64,000 bases of DNA from Macrocystis pyrifera (GCA_031763025.1 JASSKH010000031.1:2666001-2730000); one strand, 5' to 3'; positions 13,511-28,100 are shown, counted from the first letter of the stretch. The notes: generated from the letters alone by a model not told the origin. Program-made: numbers and translations.

Positions 13511-16500
13511 CCTTAAGGGCAGTGGCAACACTATTAGTAAGCTATATCCCCGAATATCTGTGGAATGAAGCAGCTATCGTAGGTGCTCTGAAGACTTTTT
13601 TGCACGTGTGCTTCGCGATAAGGCCTGGTGGCTGCAGGCCACGGGACGGATTGGCTCTTGATGTCCGGGCCAACGTTTTCGTTTTTTTTAAAAATCTCAA
13701 AAACTAGTTTTGTGGGTGAGGTATACTACAACGGGGGTCCATACTTAACGGGACCAAATTTTGTTAGTAAAAATAGGTATATATGTAGCTTTTTATTTAT
13801 ACCATAGGTCCTATTAACTATGGACCCCGCCGTAACACTACGGGGGGCCCTAGTAAATAGGAACAAATATTGGTCGCAAAATAATATAAATATATGGTTG
13901 TTTGTGTGTACCGTAGGTCCTACTAACTATGCCCCCCCGTAGTAGTGTAGTAGTATTGATACGACAGGGTTAGGGGTGACACGCAGATGCGGAGTAGGAC
14001 GCACGGAGAGTAGATATAGCGATGCGCCACCCGAATACGATATATTTAGCGGCACATGCAATAATCGGGCAAAGGGTGGTAATATTACGGGGGATCACAG
14101 TAAATGGGACCAAATTTTGATAGTGAAAATATGTAAATATATAGGTTTTCATGTATACCATAGGTCCTATTAACTATGGACCCCCGTAATAACAATACTC
14201 GGTCCTATTTTCTACGGTCCCCTGAAATGGTATTGCGGGGGACCGTAGTAAATAGCACCTACGGTACACACAAAATCCTATATATTTACCTACTTTTACT
14301 GACAAAATCTGGTCCCATTTTGTATGGCCCCCCGGTAATAGTGCGTATTCAAATCCGTACGTACGTGTCAGTTTTTTTTTTTTTTTTTTTCTGTTCGCTG
14401 CTGCTGCTCCTTCCCGCCCTCTGCTTTGCCCCGTCCTTTCGACTTGGATTGAGTAGTCGTTTCTTCTTTTTTGGCTATGCTTCATTTCATTTCGATTGTT
14501 TTGCGTAGCTGATTTTTCTCTCTGCTCCCCCGACTACGGCCATGCATGACATCGAGTACACCCCCCCCCCCCCCCCCCTCCCTCCCCCCCCCCCCCCCCC
14601 CCCTCGTAAACCCATACAACACCCTCCAACCTGAAGGTTCGCAAGCACTTCCACGAACGGTACTCCCTGCTCGAGCCGGGTCCGTCTTTCCCGTTTCTAG
14701 GGGTTTCCACGAGAGGTACGGAAGGCGTATGCACGCTTGAATATACAGAAAATGTGCGTCTTCTTCCCCGCTGAGATAGGTCTGGCTCTGTTTTGTTTTC
14801 GCAATGGTGACTGGCGATTCTCAGATTTTCGCGGGGGGGGGGGTGTCACAGCTTACAATAGCGACTTCAGAAAGGGGTTTCCTAGTTGGTTCAGGCGCGA
14901 AGGCATGCTACGTACGGTATATGAGGGTCGCACGTTTTTGGCCGATTTGTTTTCCGAGTGACCATTAATATTGGAAAATGGGCGGTTTGTCCCCAAAACG
15001 GGACTGTAGTCCTTAAAGGGCGAATCTAGCAATATTACGGGGGAACATAGTAAATGGGACCAAATTTTGTTAGTGAAAGTAGGGAAATATATAGGTTTTT
15101 GTGCGTACCGCAGGTGCTATTTACTACGGCCCTCCGCAATAGCAGAGTGTTGTGAACGAATAGTATTCGCGATGCCCCTAGATTTGGGAGCGAACCTCAG
15201 GGGTGCACTTCTGTTTGGCTTTGTAATAAAAAAAACAGAAAATAATAAAATGTCTCGACTATTGATAGGATAGGCTCCCTCTGCCCAAGCTCGTTGAGAT
15301 ACAAATTATCAATACAACAGCAGTAGTGCTTTTTTTCTATTACGGGGGACCATAGTAAATAGGACCTACGGTACACACAAAAAACCTCTATTTTCCTGCT
15401 TTTACGATCACGGGGGACCAAATGTTGACAGTAATAGTAGGGAAGTATACAGGTTTTCGTGTGTACCTTAGGTCCTATTTACTGTGTTCTCCCGGAATAC
15501 AGTACGAGCTATTCGTGAGTTGTTCTGTACGCAGGTATTCGACGGGGGGTTTGGACGTTGTCGATTGCTCTAGAATGGTATCGTGGGTGAGGTACAGAGA
15601 TTCTACGCCCTAAAATCAAGCGAAGAGCCTCAGAAGATGGTAGGTGCCTGGTGCATCCCTTTCAAAAGCACGCGCCCGCGGTCAAAAGTAGAGAAACTTG
15701 CGTTCGCTTGCACACAACGATGACACACAGTGTTCCCTCTATAGTGCCGACTGCCGTGTATTTTTTTTAGCGCCCGCGGAAATCACTTGGCGCTGGTGGG
15801 ATCGATCAGACAGTGTGTTGAAGTTTGTGCAGATGGGCAGCGCGCCGGTCGCCGCTAATCTAGCTAGTGCCGGTATTGTTGGCTGGCGCATCACTGGCAC
15901 TGCAGAGAGGAACCGCTACACGGTTGTGCAGTAGCTGCGTACTTTTGGGCACGCACGGCTGGCTCCGCGTGATGTTTTGCAACCCCCCCCACCCCCCGCC
16001 TCGCCTCCCAAGCGGTTCTTAGTAGGATGCAGCTCACCCTTCATGCGACTCGCCGGACACCTCACGTTTCGCTTCGCGCGCTTGGTGCAAGCAATGTCTG
16101 CCTGGTCGGTGAAAACCCGACGTGCTCCGTCCCGGCATTGTAGGGATGCGAGGGCCTATGGTCATACGACTACGGCCATGCATGATAATGAGTACCCCCC
16201 CCCCCCCCCTCCCACCCCCAACCCGCCGTCCTAACCGGCCTTGGAATGGACGCCAACGAAAAACGCACACGCGCCCCCGCGCGCGCGCTAAAGGTGCCTG
16301 CATGTTTTGGGCTTGCACCATGGGTCTCCTGATCGGCATCCTCCTGGCCCCACCCGTTGCGACGTTGCTGGCGCCTGTCATCGCCGAGGGCGCCGGGCTG
16401 GAGACCGGCCCGATCTCCGGAGTGCTCGGGGTGGCGAGCTTCGTGCTGTCTGTGGTGGCGGTTTACGGAGTGGTGCACGCGTGCGGCATGGGCTCGCCGA

Positions 16501-19500
16501 AGGCACGGGACACGCCTGCACAGGAGTGGGAAAGGGGCAGGTGAGAGTGGGATCGGAGAACAAAACAAAAAAAAAAATCACGGGACCTTTTTCGTTTATT
16601 TGTTTTGTTTTGTCGAAGAACGAACGAACGAACGAACGAACGAACGAACGAACGTATGCTACGTCCCAGTACAGTAGACGACGCGAGCGGGGCTGCGATG
16701 GCAGTGGTGCTGCAGGTGTAGCAGTTTTTAGGCGAAAACATATGTTGTTGCCGAGACTCCTCCTAAACTGATGAACTACGTGCGCACTAGCCGATGTTTC
16801 GCGGGAAATACCTTTTTTGGTGTGTTTTTTTCATGTGTGTGGGTTCGACGATGCGTGGGGCCGCGATGGGAGTGGTACTGCAAGCGTAGCAGTTCTTCTT
16901 GGGCCAAAACATATGTTGCTGCCGAGACTCTTCCTTAACTGCTGAACGGCGTGCGTGGTGGCCAATATTTCGGGAGAACAACTATTTTTGGTGTGATTTT
17001 TCATGCGTATGTGTTCGATGCATACCTTGTCCTTACTCTCTTCGTGTGGATCCGTTTTCGTGAGGGTACTCGCAGCAGATTTGTTTCGGGGGCGGGATTT
17101 ATATATATATATATATATACATATTATATATATCTTACATATATGTTATAAATAAGTTATTATATGTTATGTACAAATATAAACATATGTATAATAAATA
17201 TATCAGGTAACATATACATAACATATATATATATATAACATATATGTGGAGGACAGGTTTTGGGAAAGGTTCACAGAACGGTCATCGCAGAAAGCAGGGG
17301 GTTAAAAAAATACAACATATATATACACATAGCATTCGTCCAAAGTGAGGAGGGGGCCCCAGAAAAACAAAGGTGCAGCCCTCCTATCTTTTGCACGCGC
17401 CGGACGGCAAGGGATTGCAAATAAGGGTTGCAAGATAGACTCATCCCAAATACAGAGGTTGAAACATAGATTCTTCCCGAACGTAGGGGGTTTTGCGACT
17501 CGGGGTTGCAATTAGAGGTTGCACACAGGGGTTGCAATATAGACGTATCCCAAGTACAGGGGTTTCTATTAGGGACGCGTTCTACGACGGAGGTAGCATA
17601 TTTTCCTCTATTTTTGTTCTGAAAGACGGGGTTTCTTAACCCAAAATCGTCGGAACGTCAAATGTTGTTTCGAAAAATGACGTTTCTGTATACTTGGGCC
17701 ATGGGATTATTCATCGGGATGTAATTGTTTTTTTGCTGAAGTCAGTTTTCGGGTTAGCTACGTAGCTCCTTAAGGTCAAGTGAGGAGCCTCAGAAAAATT
17801 AGGATGGACCTCTGTCGTCGAACGCCTCCGTGTCTATTTCAAAAGGACACGCAAACAGCTCGCGATGATGGTGCCGCTACCGTGAATCCCTTGTTGTCCT
17901 GAGAGACAGATGGAGGCCACAGGCGGCGAAACGTGAGATAAAAAAAAAACATTTTTTTTTTTTTTCTGATGCAGCATAAGGCAAAGAAACAAAAAAAAAC
18001 GCAGGAAACGCCCAATTTTTTAGAGGTGTCTCCATTTCGAGTAGGAACGGTTCGCCCCGTCTGGAATGATGATACGCGTGGTCAATGACCTACGAGTAAG
18101 GCAAGCAACATTTTGAGCATCAAGTACACCCCTGCTCCGTCCCCCTTCCCCTCTCCTCCCCCCCACATTCGCACCCCCCCCCCCCCCCCCCCCCGCTCCC
18201 CAAAACAATCTACTCCCTATTATCCACTTTCCCAGAAAGCAGCGGGAGCGGGAAGAAGCCGACGCAGAGAAAAGGGGGGCAAAAAAAAAAGCCGCTAAGT
18301 ACGCAACGACCACCACCATCAAGGTCTTGCCTGTGGAAAACGGCGCGGCTCCTGCCGACCCCGGCTCGGCCGCCAGCAGCGTCCCCAGGGAATTCGACAA
18401 GGCGGGGGAGGCGGCGGTGGACGGTGGGGAACCGGGGGTGCTGGAGAGAGGAGAGGGTGGGCCCGACGGGGGGCAGCAAGCGGCAGTAGGGGCGGCGGCG
18501 GAGGCGGCGGCGGCGGCGCCGGTGGTGACGGAGGGGGGGGGGGAGGCGGCGGCGGCGACGGGAGAAATAGTGGCGTCGGATGCGCAAGCGGCAGGGGGGC
18601 CGGAGGGCGGGTGAGATGACCTTGTCTCGGTGAAATAGATATTATTCGCTATTTACGGGGGAACGTAGTAAATAGGACCTACGGTACACATAAAAACCTC
18701 TATATTTCCGTATTTTTACTTAACAATATTTGGTCCTGTTAACTATGGTCCCCCCGTAATACCTGGTACGTTTTATGTCTATAACCGGCGCAACCATTCA
18801 TCGCGAGGGGTCCCTCTACAAGGCCGGTGAGATCGCGCTTGGCACAGATGGGATTGGCCAAAGTGTAGTGTGGTAGTCTGCGGAATATTTGCCGCCCTCC
18901 CCGGCTATAGCGCGGGTGTATTGGCCTAGCGCATACGGGCATTGGAGAACGGCCACCGGTGTGTAGTGGTAGTGTTTTTCGCGGCGATCGGAGCGAGTCG
19001 GTGTTCTGCGTGACCCTGCCCGCCGAACGTAGGCAGGACCGATTTTTCCAGGAATTTTCTGCGCGTCTGTTCAGCTTGTTCGCCCCCCTCCCAACTGAAA
19101 AATGCACACGTTTGCCCGTTCGGCTCCCATTGTTTCGGCTGTTGGTTTTGTTCGTTCGGCTCCCAGGCGTTTGTCATTGGTGTCGTCGCTGTTTCACCCC
19201 CCCCTCTCTCTCCCCCCGCCCCCGCCCCCCGGTTGAAAAAACAAAACTGGGCTCCCTCAGTGCGTGTAGTTCAGTTTTTTCGATCCTCTGTTCAGTTTGT
19301 TCATTTTTTTTTCCCCCTCGAGTTTGCCGTTACCGCCAAAGTTCGTCACCGTGAGCTTCGTCACTGACCGCTCACGAACATTCCCCAAAGAAGAATGTGG
19401 AAGAAGCATTACGAAGGCAAACCGAAAAATAGAAACCTGTATGCACACATACGTTGCAGCGGACGCGCTCCGCCATGTACTGTACCTGACTTCTCGCACT

Positions 19501-20794
19501 CTTGGCGTTTTCTCCCCCCCCCCCTACCCCCCTCCTGTCATACGATTACGGTCATCAATTCCAACGAATACCCCGTCCCTCCTCATCGAAACAACACTCC
19601 TCTATCCCTCGTTAAACACAAAAAAAAAAATATTGTTTTAGTCGGCGCAGAACCATCGCGCTAGCAGGGGAGCGCCCCCCCGATCCCCTCCCCTGCCAGA
19701 GCTGCTTGAACTCCCACGACAAGGCCTTTGTCGGCAGCTGGGTGGTGGAAGTCGTTCTCGGCAACCCCGTCGGCGAGGTGCTCCGGGGGTTCATGGATCA
19801 GGAGGTGAGCCCACATTGCAGTCCGCTAAACGGTCCCAACTAAGAAGAGGAGTGCTACAAAAAGGTAGGAGCGGCACCATTTGCGCTATTTGCCTTGCCA
19901 GGCGAAATCTCAGTGACCGACCGGGCTCCGTGGCCCTTTTAGCATGGCAGTCCCGTTTTGGGGCCGAACTACTGAATTCAGAATTTGACTGGTTTGTCCC
20001 CTGAAGCGGGACTGACTGACTGCAGTTTGCCGAAACAGGGTTGACCCAACACTGTTTGAATGCCACCCGCTATTACGGGGGAACCTTAGTTAATAGGACC
20101 AAATATTGTTTGTAAAAAATAGGGAAATATATAGGGTTTTGTGTGTACCGTAGGTCCAATTTGCTATGGTCCACCGTGATAGACAGCCCGCTAAAAAGAG
20201 GCGTGCCACAACAGGGGTGGCACGTTTTGCACAATTTGCCTTCTAAGGCTAATATTTACCGCTGACCGGGCTCCGTAACCCCTTTTTAGGACTGCAGTCC
20301 GGTTTTGGGGCCGAAGCTACTTAGAATTTGGGTGGTTTGTCCCCAAAACGTGACTCCAGCACTAAACGGCTCTTCCCAACACTGTTCGAATGCCATCCGC
20401 TAGACAGTCCACTAAAAAGAGGCGTGCTACAACAGGGGTGGCACGTTTTGCACAATTTGCCTTCTAAGGCTAATATTTACCGCTGACCGGACTCCGTAAC
20501 CCCTTTTTAGGACTGCAGTCCCGTTTTGGGGACAAGACTTCTTAGAATTCGAATATTATTACGGGGGTCCATAGTAAATAGGACCAAAATATTGTCAGTA
20601 AAAATAGGTATATACATAGTTTTTTAATGTATACCATAGGTCCTGCTAACTATGGACCCCCGTAACAGTGTATTTGCTACAGTAGTATAGCTTTCGTGTT
20701 GTCCGTGCCGTGCTACAGCATGGTCTGTGATTGGTCGTCGGGTTGCGCTTTTCGTTGGAAAAAAACAAAAAAACAGTTTTCTTTTGGTTGCGGG

Positions 20795-20839
<45 letters not shown>

Positions 20840-22123
20840 ATAGAGCTCCTACACTATAATCGAGACAATAGTAGGTCCTACCCCTCGAAGGCTAAGCCTA
20901 CCGCGGCACAGCACACGCGTCAGAGTACGACCAGTAGATGCAGATGCGGCCCGCCCAGTTCCGTTGGGATACAAGTCCAACACCCACCGAAAAAACTACG
21001 GAGACTCGTTCGCCACCACGCCGGAGTTTGAAAACATGCTATTACGGGGGTCCATAGTTAATAGGACCTATGGTCTACATAAAAACCTATATATTTACCT
21101 ATTTCTACCAACAACGTTTGGTACGATTAGCTATGTTCCCCCGTAATATTGATAGCGGGTTGGGATTCCTGTCAGAAATGGCTTCAAATCGTGTTTTTTC
21201 GTTTTCATCAGATTTGTTTTATTTTGGTTCAGTGTCCGATGGTCAAAGGTTCCAACTCACATGAATTTGTTATTACGGTGGTCCATAGTTAATAAGACCT
21301 ACGGTACACACAAAACCCAATATATTTACCTATTTTTAATAACAATGTTTGGTCCCGTTAACTATGGTCCCCCCCGTAATAGAAAAAACCTTTATTTACG
21401 CAACCAGACCGACATACGTACGTTTTAGTACGGGAGACCATAGTAAATAGAAAAAAATACTGTTAGTAAAAATCGGGAAAAAGTTTAGGTTTTTTGCGTT
21501 TACCATATATAGGTCCTGTTTACTGCTGCGGTCCCCCGTATTACAGTCCTGAAAACAAATACTTTTTCGGGCGGAAATGTAACCACGACCGCTTCGTCTC
21601 CGAACTACTGTAACTTTTGATTAACATATCTTTGCCTTCACGACCAAAGGGTGGTATACCATACTGCGGTAGTAAACGTATTGCTGGTACAACTATACAG
21701 CTGGTATTATTACGGGGGTCCATAGTTAACAGGACCTATGGTATAAATTAAAAACCTATATATTTACCTATTTTTACTGACAATATTTGGTCCTATTTAC
21801 TATGGTCCCCCGTAACAGTGGTTGCCTCACTCGAGGAGAGCTCAACCGGTCGGAAAATATTTAGTCGTAAAAAAGTGCAACTACCCCTCTATTGTGGCAT
21901 GAGCCAGCCGAATTCTCGAAGCATATGTGCAGACAATGTGTCAAAAATCGTGCCACACTGTGTCCGGTAATATAAGGGCGTTTCAGGTATATATATATCA
22001 ATACCAACCGATCCGTATATTTCCGGACAGAAGGGTAGTGTTTTATTACTCTATCTGGTGTGTTGTGTCGCTAGAAAACGCAGTGAATGGCTACTGTACG
22101 TACGTAAGTTCGTACTCGGGGGT

Positions 22124-22157
<34 letters not shown>

Positions 22158-25100
22158 CCACGTGGACGTACGAAAGATGCGCTGTTGATGCCTCATCGCC
22201 GACGGTCTGCTGCGGCGTCTTTTTCGCGTGTGGAAATCGCACCACGCGCTCAGATCAAGTGCCAACGCACGGCAGTCGGTATCTTGTGTGTCCACACTGC
22301 AGTTCACTTCGAACTACACGATTGCCGTCAACCTTTTCACTTGTTCGTTTAGGTTCATGTCACTTTCGAATGCGTTTAACGCCAAACGCTTTTTCAAGTT
22401 TGCTTCGCAATGTCTCGCAGCGAGTAGAAAGACGAAACGTACTTGACGGAACGGGTGTGGTGTCTTCGCTGATGGTTCAGGCAACGATCGCGAAGATAAG
22501 CAAGGCTAGGACGGAGGTCCGACAGATGAAGACGTTGGGGAAGGCGAAAAAGCTGGCCAAGGCGGAGGCCAGGCTCGCCAAGCTCAAGGCCAAAGAGGTA
22601 CAGATGGTGACTAGAGTTGAGGGGAGGGAGTTGTAGTGGCGATGGTGATGGTGGCGATGGTCGGTGGCAATGGTTGGTGGCGTGGTGATGGTGGCGATGG
22701 TCGGTGGCAATGGTTGGTGGCGTGGTGATGGTGACGATGGTTGGTGGTGTTGGTCGCAGTGTCTTGACATGAATTCTGCATTGGGCGTGTGGTGCGGGGC
22801 TCCTGAGATACGTCAGGCAGCCCGCGGTGGAGGTAAGCACTACCAGCTGAGAAGCTTAACCAGCTGGTTGCTGCGTATAGTACGCTCATCAAACTGAGAA
22901 GAGCATATTCCAAAAGAGAGGCTCTCAGGCCTGTTGTATTTTTTATCGGTCTTGTCCAACAGGACGGGATGGAAGAAGAGAAAGGGAGAGAAGTAGAGTG
23001 AGGGAGTGCGCGGTGCAGTCTCGCTTGTCTCAGCTCAACCAAAAAACAAAACAAAACACGAATACCCTACATCAGCCTGTAGACATACAGCAAACGACCT
23101 CGGGGACCCTTGAACATCAGCTGGATCATCTGGGGTTCTCCCGAGTTTTTGTGTTCTGAATCTACCAAAACCGCGTTTGATCATGCCGAATATTTATTCA
23201 ATCGGGACGCAACACACCGCTCTGCTGTACTGCCATAGCACCCCCGTTGTGCTGCTGTGGCCTACTTGCTACAAACGGCTTAGGCTACCGATCAGCGACT
23301 CGGTATAGGCTACTGGCTACTGCTGGGTAGCATGGTGGCTATCCTTAGTATAGTGTTGGGTTGGTTGTCGCTCTTGTTGCAGTCATTGCGATCGTTGTTT
23401 TGAAAAAAAATCTTTGTCGGAGTGGGAGACCTTCTACTTTGTTTTTCGTCCTGTTCTGCTTGTCATGTTCTGTTCTACTCTGTTCTGTTCTATCCTGACC
23501 TTACATTATCTTTTTTTTACGTTCCCTTCCCCTGCGTTCCATTTTCTGCTCCATCGCAGTCTGTTTCGTTCCATCACATTCTGTGGTTTTGTTCCCGTCC
23601 CATTTTGGTTTTGCTCCACTTCGTTCCGTTGTTTTGTTGTATTCCCTTCCAGTATGTTCATTTTCCATGTCCTCATGTTCCATTCTAGTAGAATGCGCAA
23701 TAACCCAATATATTCTTCTATAATATAATGTATTCCATCCCATTACGTAAAGTTGTGTTCCCTTCCCTTCCCTCCTCTTCCACGATGCTCCATCCCTTTC
23801 CATTCCCGTCTCCTCTCTTTTCTGCCCCTTAAATCCTTTTTTTTTCTTTTCCATTTCCATTCTGCTCTGCTCCATTCTGTCATATCCCATCATGTTCGGT
23901 TCCCCATTCCATTTTGTTCCGTTCTGTTATTCGGGGTCACTCCTCCTCCACTTTCTCATCCTCCTCCTCCTCCTCCTCCCCCTCCTCCTCAACTCGTGCC
24001 GGACCGGGGGAGCGTAGGAGGCGGTAATGGCGGCGACCCGGAAACGGCAAGACCCCGGCGCTTTAGAAGTCGTCTCCGTGGCCTTTGTGACGTTCGAGCA
24101 CGAGGAGAGCAAGAGAAGATGCCTTGAGGACTACCGGTATAGCCGAAGAGGCTTCTGCAGGTTTGACCACATTTCAAGACGAGGTTGTTACGATAGAGGA
24201 AAGCTCCGAACATTTTCTGACGTTTTCGTCACTTAAGGTGGCTCCTGATTTTCAGAGCTCACACGAACAAACAAGATCAAGAGGAGGACTATCCCCTGGC
24301 CTACTGTAGGTTTATAGTAACGAAAACCCAAGCGAAAACAAGTGAGTGGCAGTCCCAGTGACATAGAGAACTGGGTAGTTCCTCACTTGAGAAAAGACCC
24401 CCCCCCCCCGCTTTTCACTCAGGAAATCGTTTCGCCAAAAAGTATGGTGCCGATTTTTTGCACAACTTCGTAATTGATGTACTTTATTGCCTTTCCGACG
24501 AGAAGGATTCGTAGCCGATATTAATAGCATTTTGTTTCGCTTTTCAAGGGTTGTATGTATCCCTCACATCATAAATTTCACCTGAAGTTGATGTCCCGTT
24601 GATGGGAGGTATCGGTCCACTGAAAGAAGAATCACAAACAGCCTTGACAGGCTCGTAATACAGCGTCGACGGCCTCGCCCGCAAGCCGATTCTCTTGGGG
24701 CCATCGATATCTTACGAGGATACCAGTGCTGAGTTTTGGACTCTGTATTGGCGTCATAGATGGACAGTTGTCACAATGATAAAAGTTTACGGTGTGATTT
24801 TGTTTTGACTGTGAGGGGAACTGCATCTCTTGCAAAACAGAAAAGTAACATTTGTTTTTGATTATCAATTCTCATCGGAAAGGCAAACTCTCAATTAACG
24901 GAAATCGGCTGCTGGCACGGGTCTAAACACTCCTCCACCACAAGACTGGGAGCTATGGTAAGGGGAGTTTACGATGCCATTATTTTCAGGGCATTCATCG
25001 GGACGCCGTTTCGACTCCGGGATCAACTCCCGCGAGATTCGGTTACCCCGGGATTCCACGGTACCACTACTCGTATTTGTAGGGGATTTGGTCTTCACGG

Positions 25101-28100
25101 ACTCCCCGGGGCAGGATTCAGCCACCACGGGATAAGACGGGACTTTTTTATGCGGGGTTGGGCAACGGCGGGATTCGTTGCCATTCTTTTCACTCCTAAA
25201 GCTTTGGCCGCTTGGGTGAGTGAGTGCCGCTGTGCCTGTCTCAAAAATGGACATGAAACTGTTGCTCAGGCGTTAACATGCATAACAAGCGATTTCCAAG
25301 GAGCTGCTTTTCGTGGAATTAGAAAGTACAAAAATCGTGAACCGCGAAACAATATATTTATATATGTATTAGTTGCTGACTCTCACGAGTGGCTCAGAGC
25401 GGCTGAAACACCAGGACCTAACACGTTTCGTTTGGTGGGAGGTCGCTTGTTTGGCTCGTGGTTTTTCAGCCGCTCGGTGTGCCCGTCGGTCGTGTGCTAT
25501 CTAATTTGTTTAAAAAGACTTTCGATTTCGCGACATGCACCACCACAAGGGTTTGTGGCACCAAAAATGTTTTCTCGAGTCCAAATGTGAGCGGGGTTGC
25601 AGAGTCACTTGCCAGGAGTAGTTGAAAAATAATTGGGGAAATGGGGGTGCCTCTTCAAGCACACCGCAGCACCGGTTGGATCGATCTGCTCCCTGCAACA
25701 TCTACAATTTGACACAGTAGTAGATCACGGATCGATCTGCTCGATGAAAACATATAGATAATGAAATGCGTATCTGGTCTGCTCGAATTTGATCTGATCT
25801 GATCTGATCGGATCGATCTGCTCTCTGAACCATCCACCGCAGTAGCAGATTCCGGATCGATCTGTTCGCTGGAACATCTAAAACATGAAATGGGCATCTG
25901 GTCTGTTCAGATCAGATCTGATCTGATCTGATCAGGCCTGGTCTGATCTGGTCTATCCGATGTGCGGAAAGATCCTTCACTTTTTTGTTCTTGTTATTTT
26001 TGTTTTATTGTAACCTATCCAATTGAATAGGGAACCAAACAAAAAGAAAGCTTCTTGAGCCCACCACACTCTCCACGTGCTCTTTTCCCCGCGCTCGCTC
26101 ACCACAAGCCCACATATTGCTTTCCTCGCGCGCGCGCGTAACGTCTTCGCGCAGGCGCTTTCAGCCAGAATGGCTCCAATTCCACCGCACCCCCAAGTCA
26201 GATTTGTCCGACGGCAGCGTCACCACCGACGTCGGCAAAGCCGACGGCACGGTGTTGGAAGAGGGCGGAGCCCCACCAGCCGGCGGAGAGACAGCGAAGA
26301 GTGCTGTGAAAACAAAGAAATCGCGAAAGCAGACACATTGGCGCTTAAAGGTTTTCCAGGTGTGAGCTTTCTATATAACAATGATCCCCCGCTTGTGCGT
26401 GCACGCGCGTGGGGGAGGTAGTGGAGGAATGGGGAGGTGGCGGAGTGGAGGGGGGGCGGAGAGGTGGGAGGTGGACGGGGGGTTGGGTGGAGGGTGAGGA
26501 GGAGGTGTAGGGGGGGGAGAGAAGGAGCGGAGGAGGGCAGGGGACCCGGGAGGGAGGCACCGGTATGCATATATTTTTGCTGTTGTTTCGGGTTATGGAA
26601 GGAGAGAGTGGAAGTAAACGAGAGACGGAGGGGTGGAGGGACGACGACGGGAAGTGTAGGGGGGGGGGGGGGGAGGGTTTAGTGCCCGTTTTCATATAGT
26701 GGGGAAGTTGAGGCCACGAATATAAGTTGCTGTAACGACTTCCCGGAAGGACCAAGTGAAGATGAACACAAGAGACGTTGCGGCACACCATATGTATTTG
26801 ACACTTAGGCCTTAGAGCACATCAAACGCCATTGCACCTACCCCAAAGGCTTCGCTCGTTGGATCCTTCTCCATCGCGGGCAGTCCCCTCCAACCGTATT
26901 CGTTGAGTAAGTGGCCCAGTCTCGTGTGAAAATGGCTCTTGTTTCGTAGAAAGCTGCTCCAAGTCCCTCCCAATCCCATGGCCAATGCGTTTCCCGGCAC
27001 AGTCATGACTCTACATGGGCGTCTCCTCTCCTACGGTAGGGTAGTGACGTTTCCGCCCCCCTCGGCAGCGTGGCGTTTATAGCATGTGCAGCGCAGGCAC
27101 AATAAAAGTTGAACTTTTGTTCTGTACACAATTAGATGCTACCCACATCCCCGCCCCCGCGTTTAAGTCGTGCCAAGTCTGCTTAGGTAGGTGATAACGA
27201 AAACGTCCCTTCGTAAGTTGCAGCCACGGCCCCTCCTTCTCCAATGTACACGCTTCCTTTTGATTGATGGTCAAGGCTCTCGAGGCCGGAGACGAAGAGT
27301 GGGAAAATGTGATACTTCGGTAGGTGAAAGTTGCATCCCTCTGCCCCCCCCTCCCCCCCCCCCCCCCCCCCTCCGCCATTTTGGCCTTATCTATTTCCCG
27401 ATCAAGGACCAAGGACCTGAACGCTCGTATCGTCTCCCCAACTTATTCTCGTTAACCCCCTGTCCGATTGGTTTAAGGCCATGTTTGTATATAACCTGGT
27501 CGAACGATGAATATGCCAGCAATGAAAGATGGGAAAATATAAGGCGCTCCGTGGCAAATGACCGTTCCAACGTCCCCATCCCCGCCATGCCTCTTTTTCG
27601 AATGACCAAGGCGCCGGAGCCCAGCGACGTAAAGTGGGAAAACTTGGACGTTTCCCCGACGTCGCGTAAGCTTCGGAGGGCGCTGACGTCTCTGGTGTGT
27701 GTGGTGCTGCTCGTTCTCAGTTTCGGGATAATTTACCTCGCGCAGAGCCAACAGGTGTGTTGTGTGTTGGGTGTCGTGTAATCGTCGTTGTCCTTGCTGT
27801 CATTTGTTTAATTTATTGTGGTTACAACAAAGAGCTAACGTACTCACTTATAGTCAGGTAGGAAGCTCACACACTTCCCACGAGAGACTGTCCCCCCTTT
27901 GACGCAGTTGCTTCACAATCAACATCTCACCAGAGCCCAGAAATGGATCGTTCGGGTAAATGTCGAACTGGGCCGACTTCGGAGCCGATCTGTTCTGGAA
28001 TGCTCCTCAGAACAGTGCCGGGCTCAGTTTGACAAGAGGTAGAATCGCTCGGGCGATGTCCGGGTCATTACCGATTACCCAACGTGCAAAACACTGATAT

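Noticed and set aside
24955..25590. 211-codon plus-strand open frame in intron 9
   Set aside because: No domain, no splice logic with the neighbouring exons, and a frame of this length is not surprising by chance in 64 kb read in six frames.
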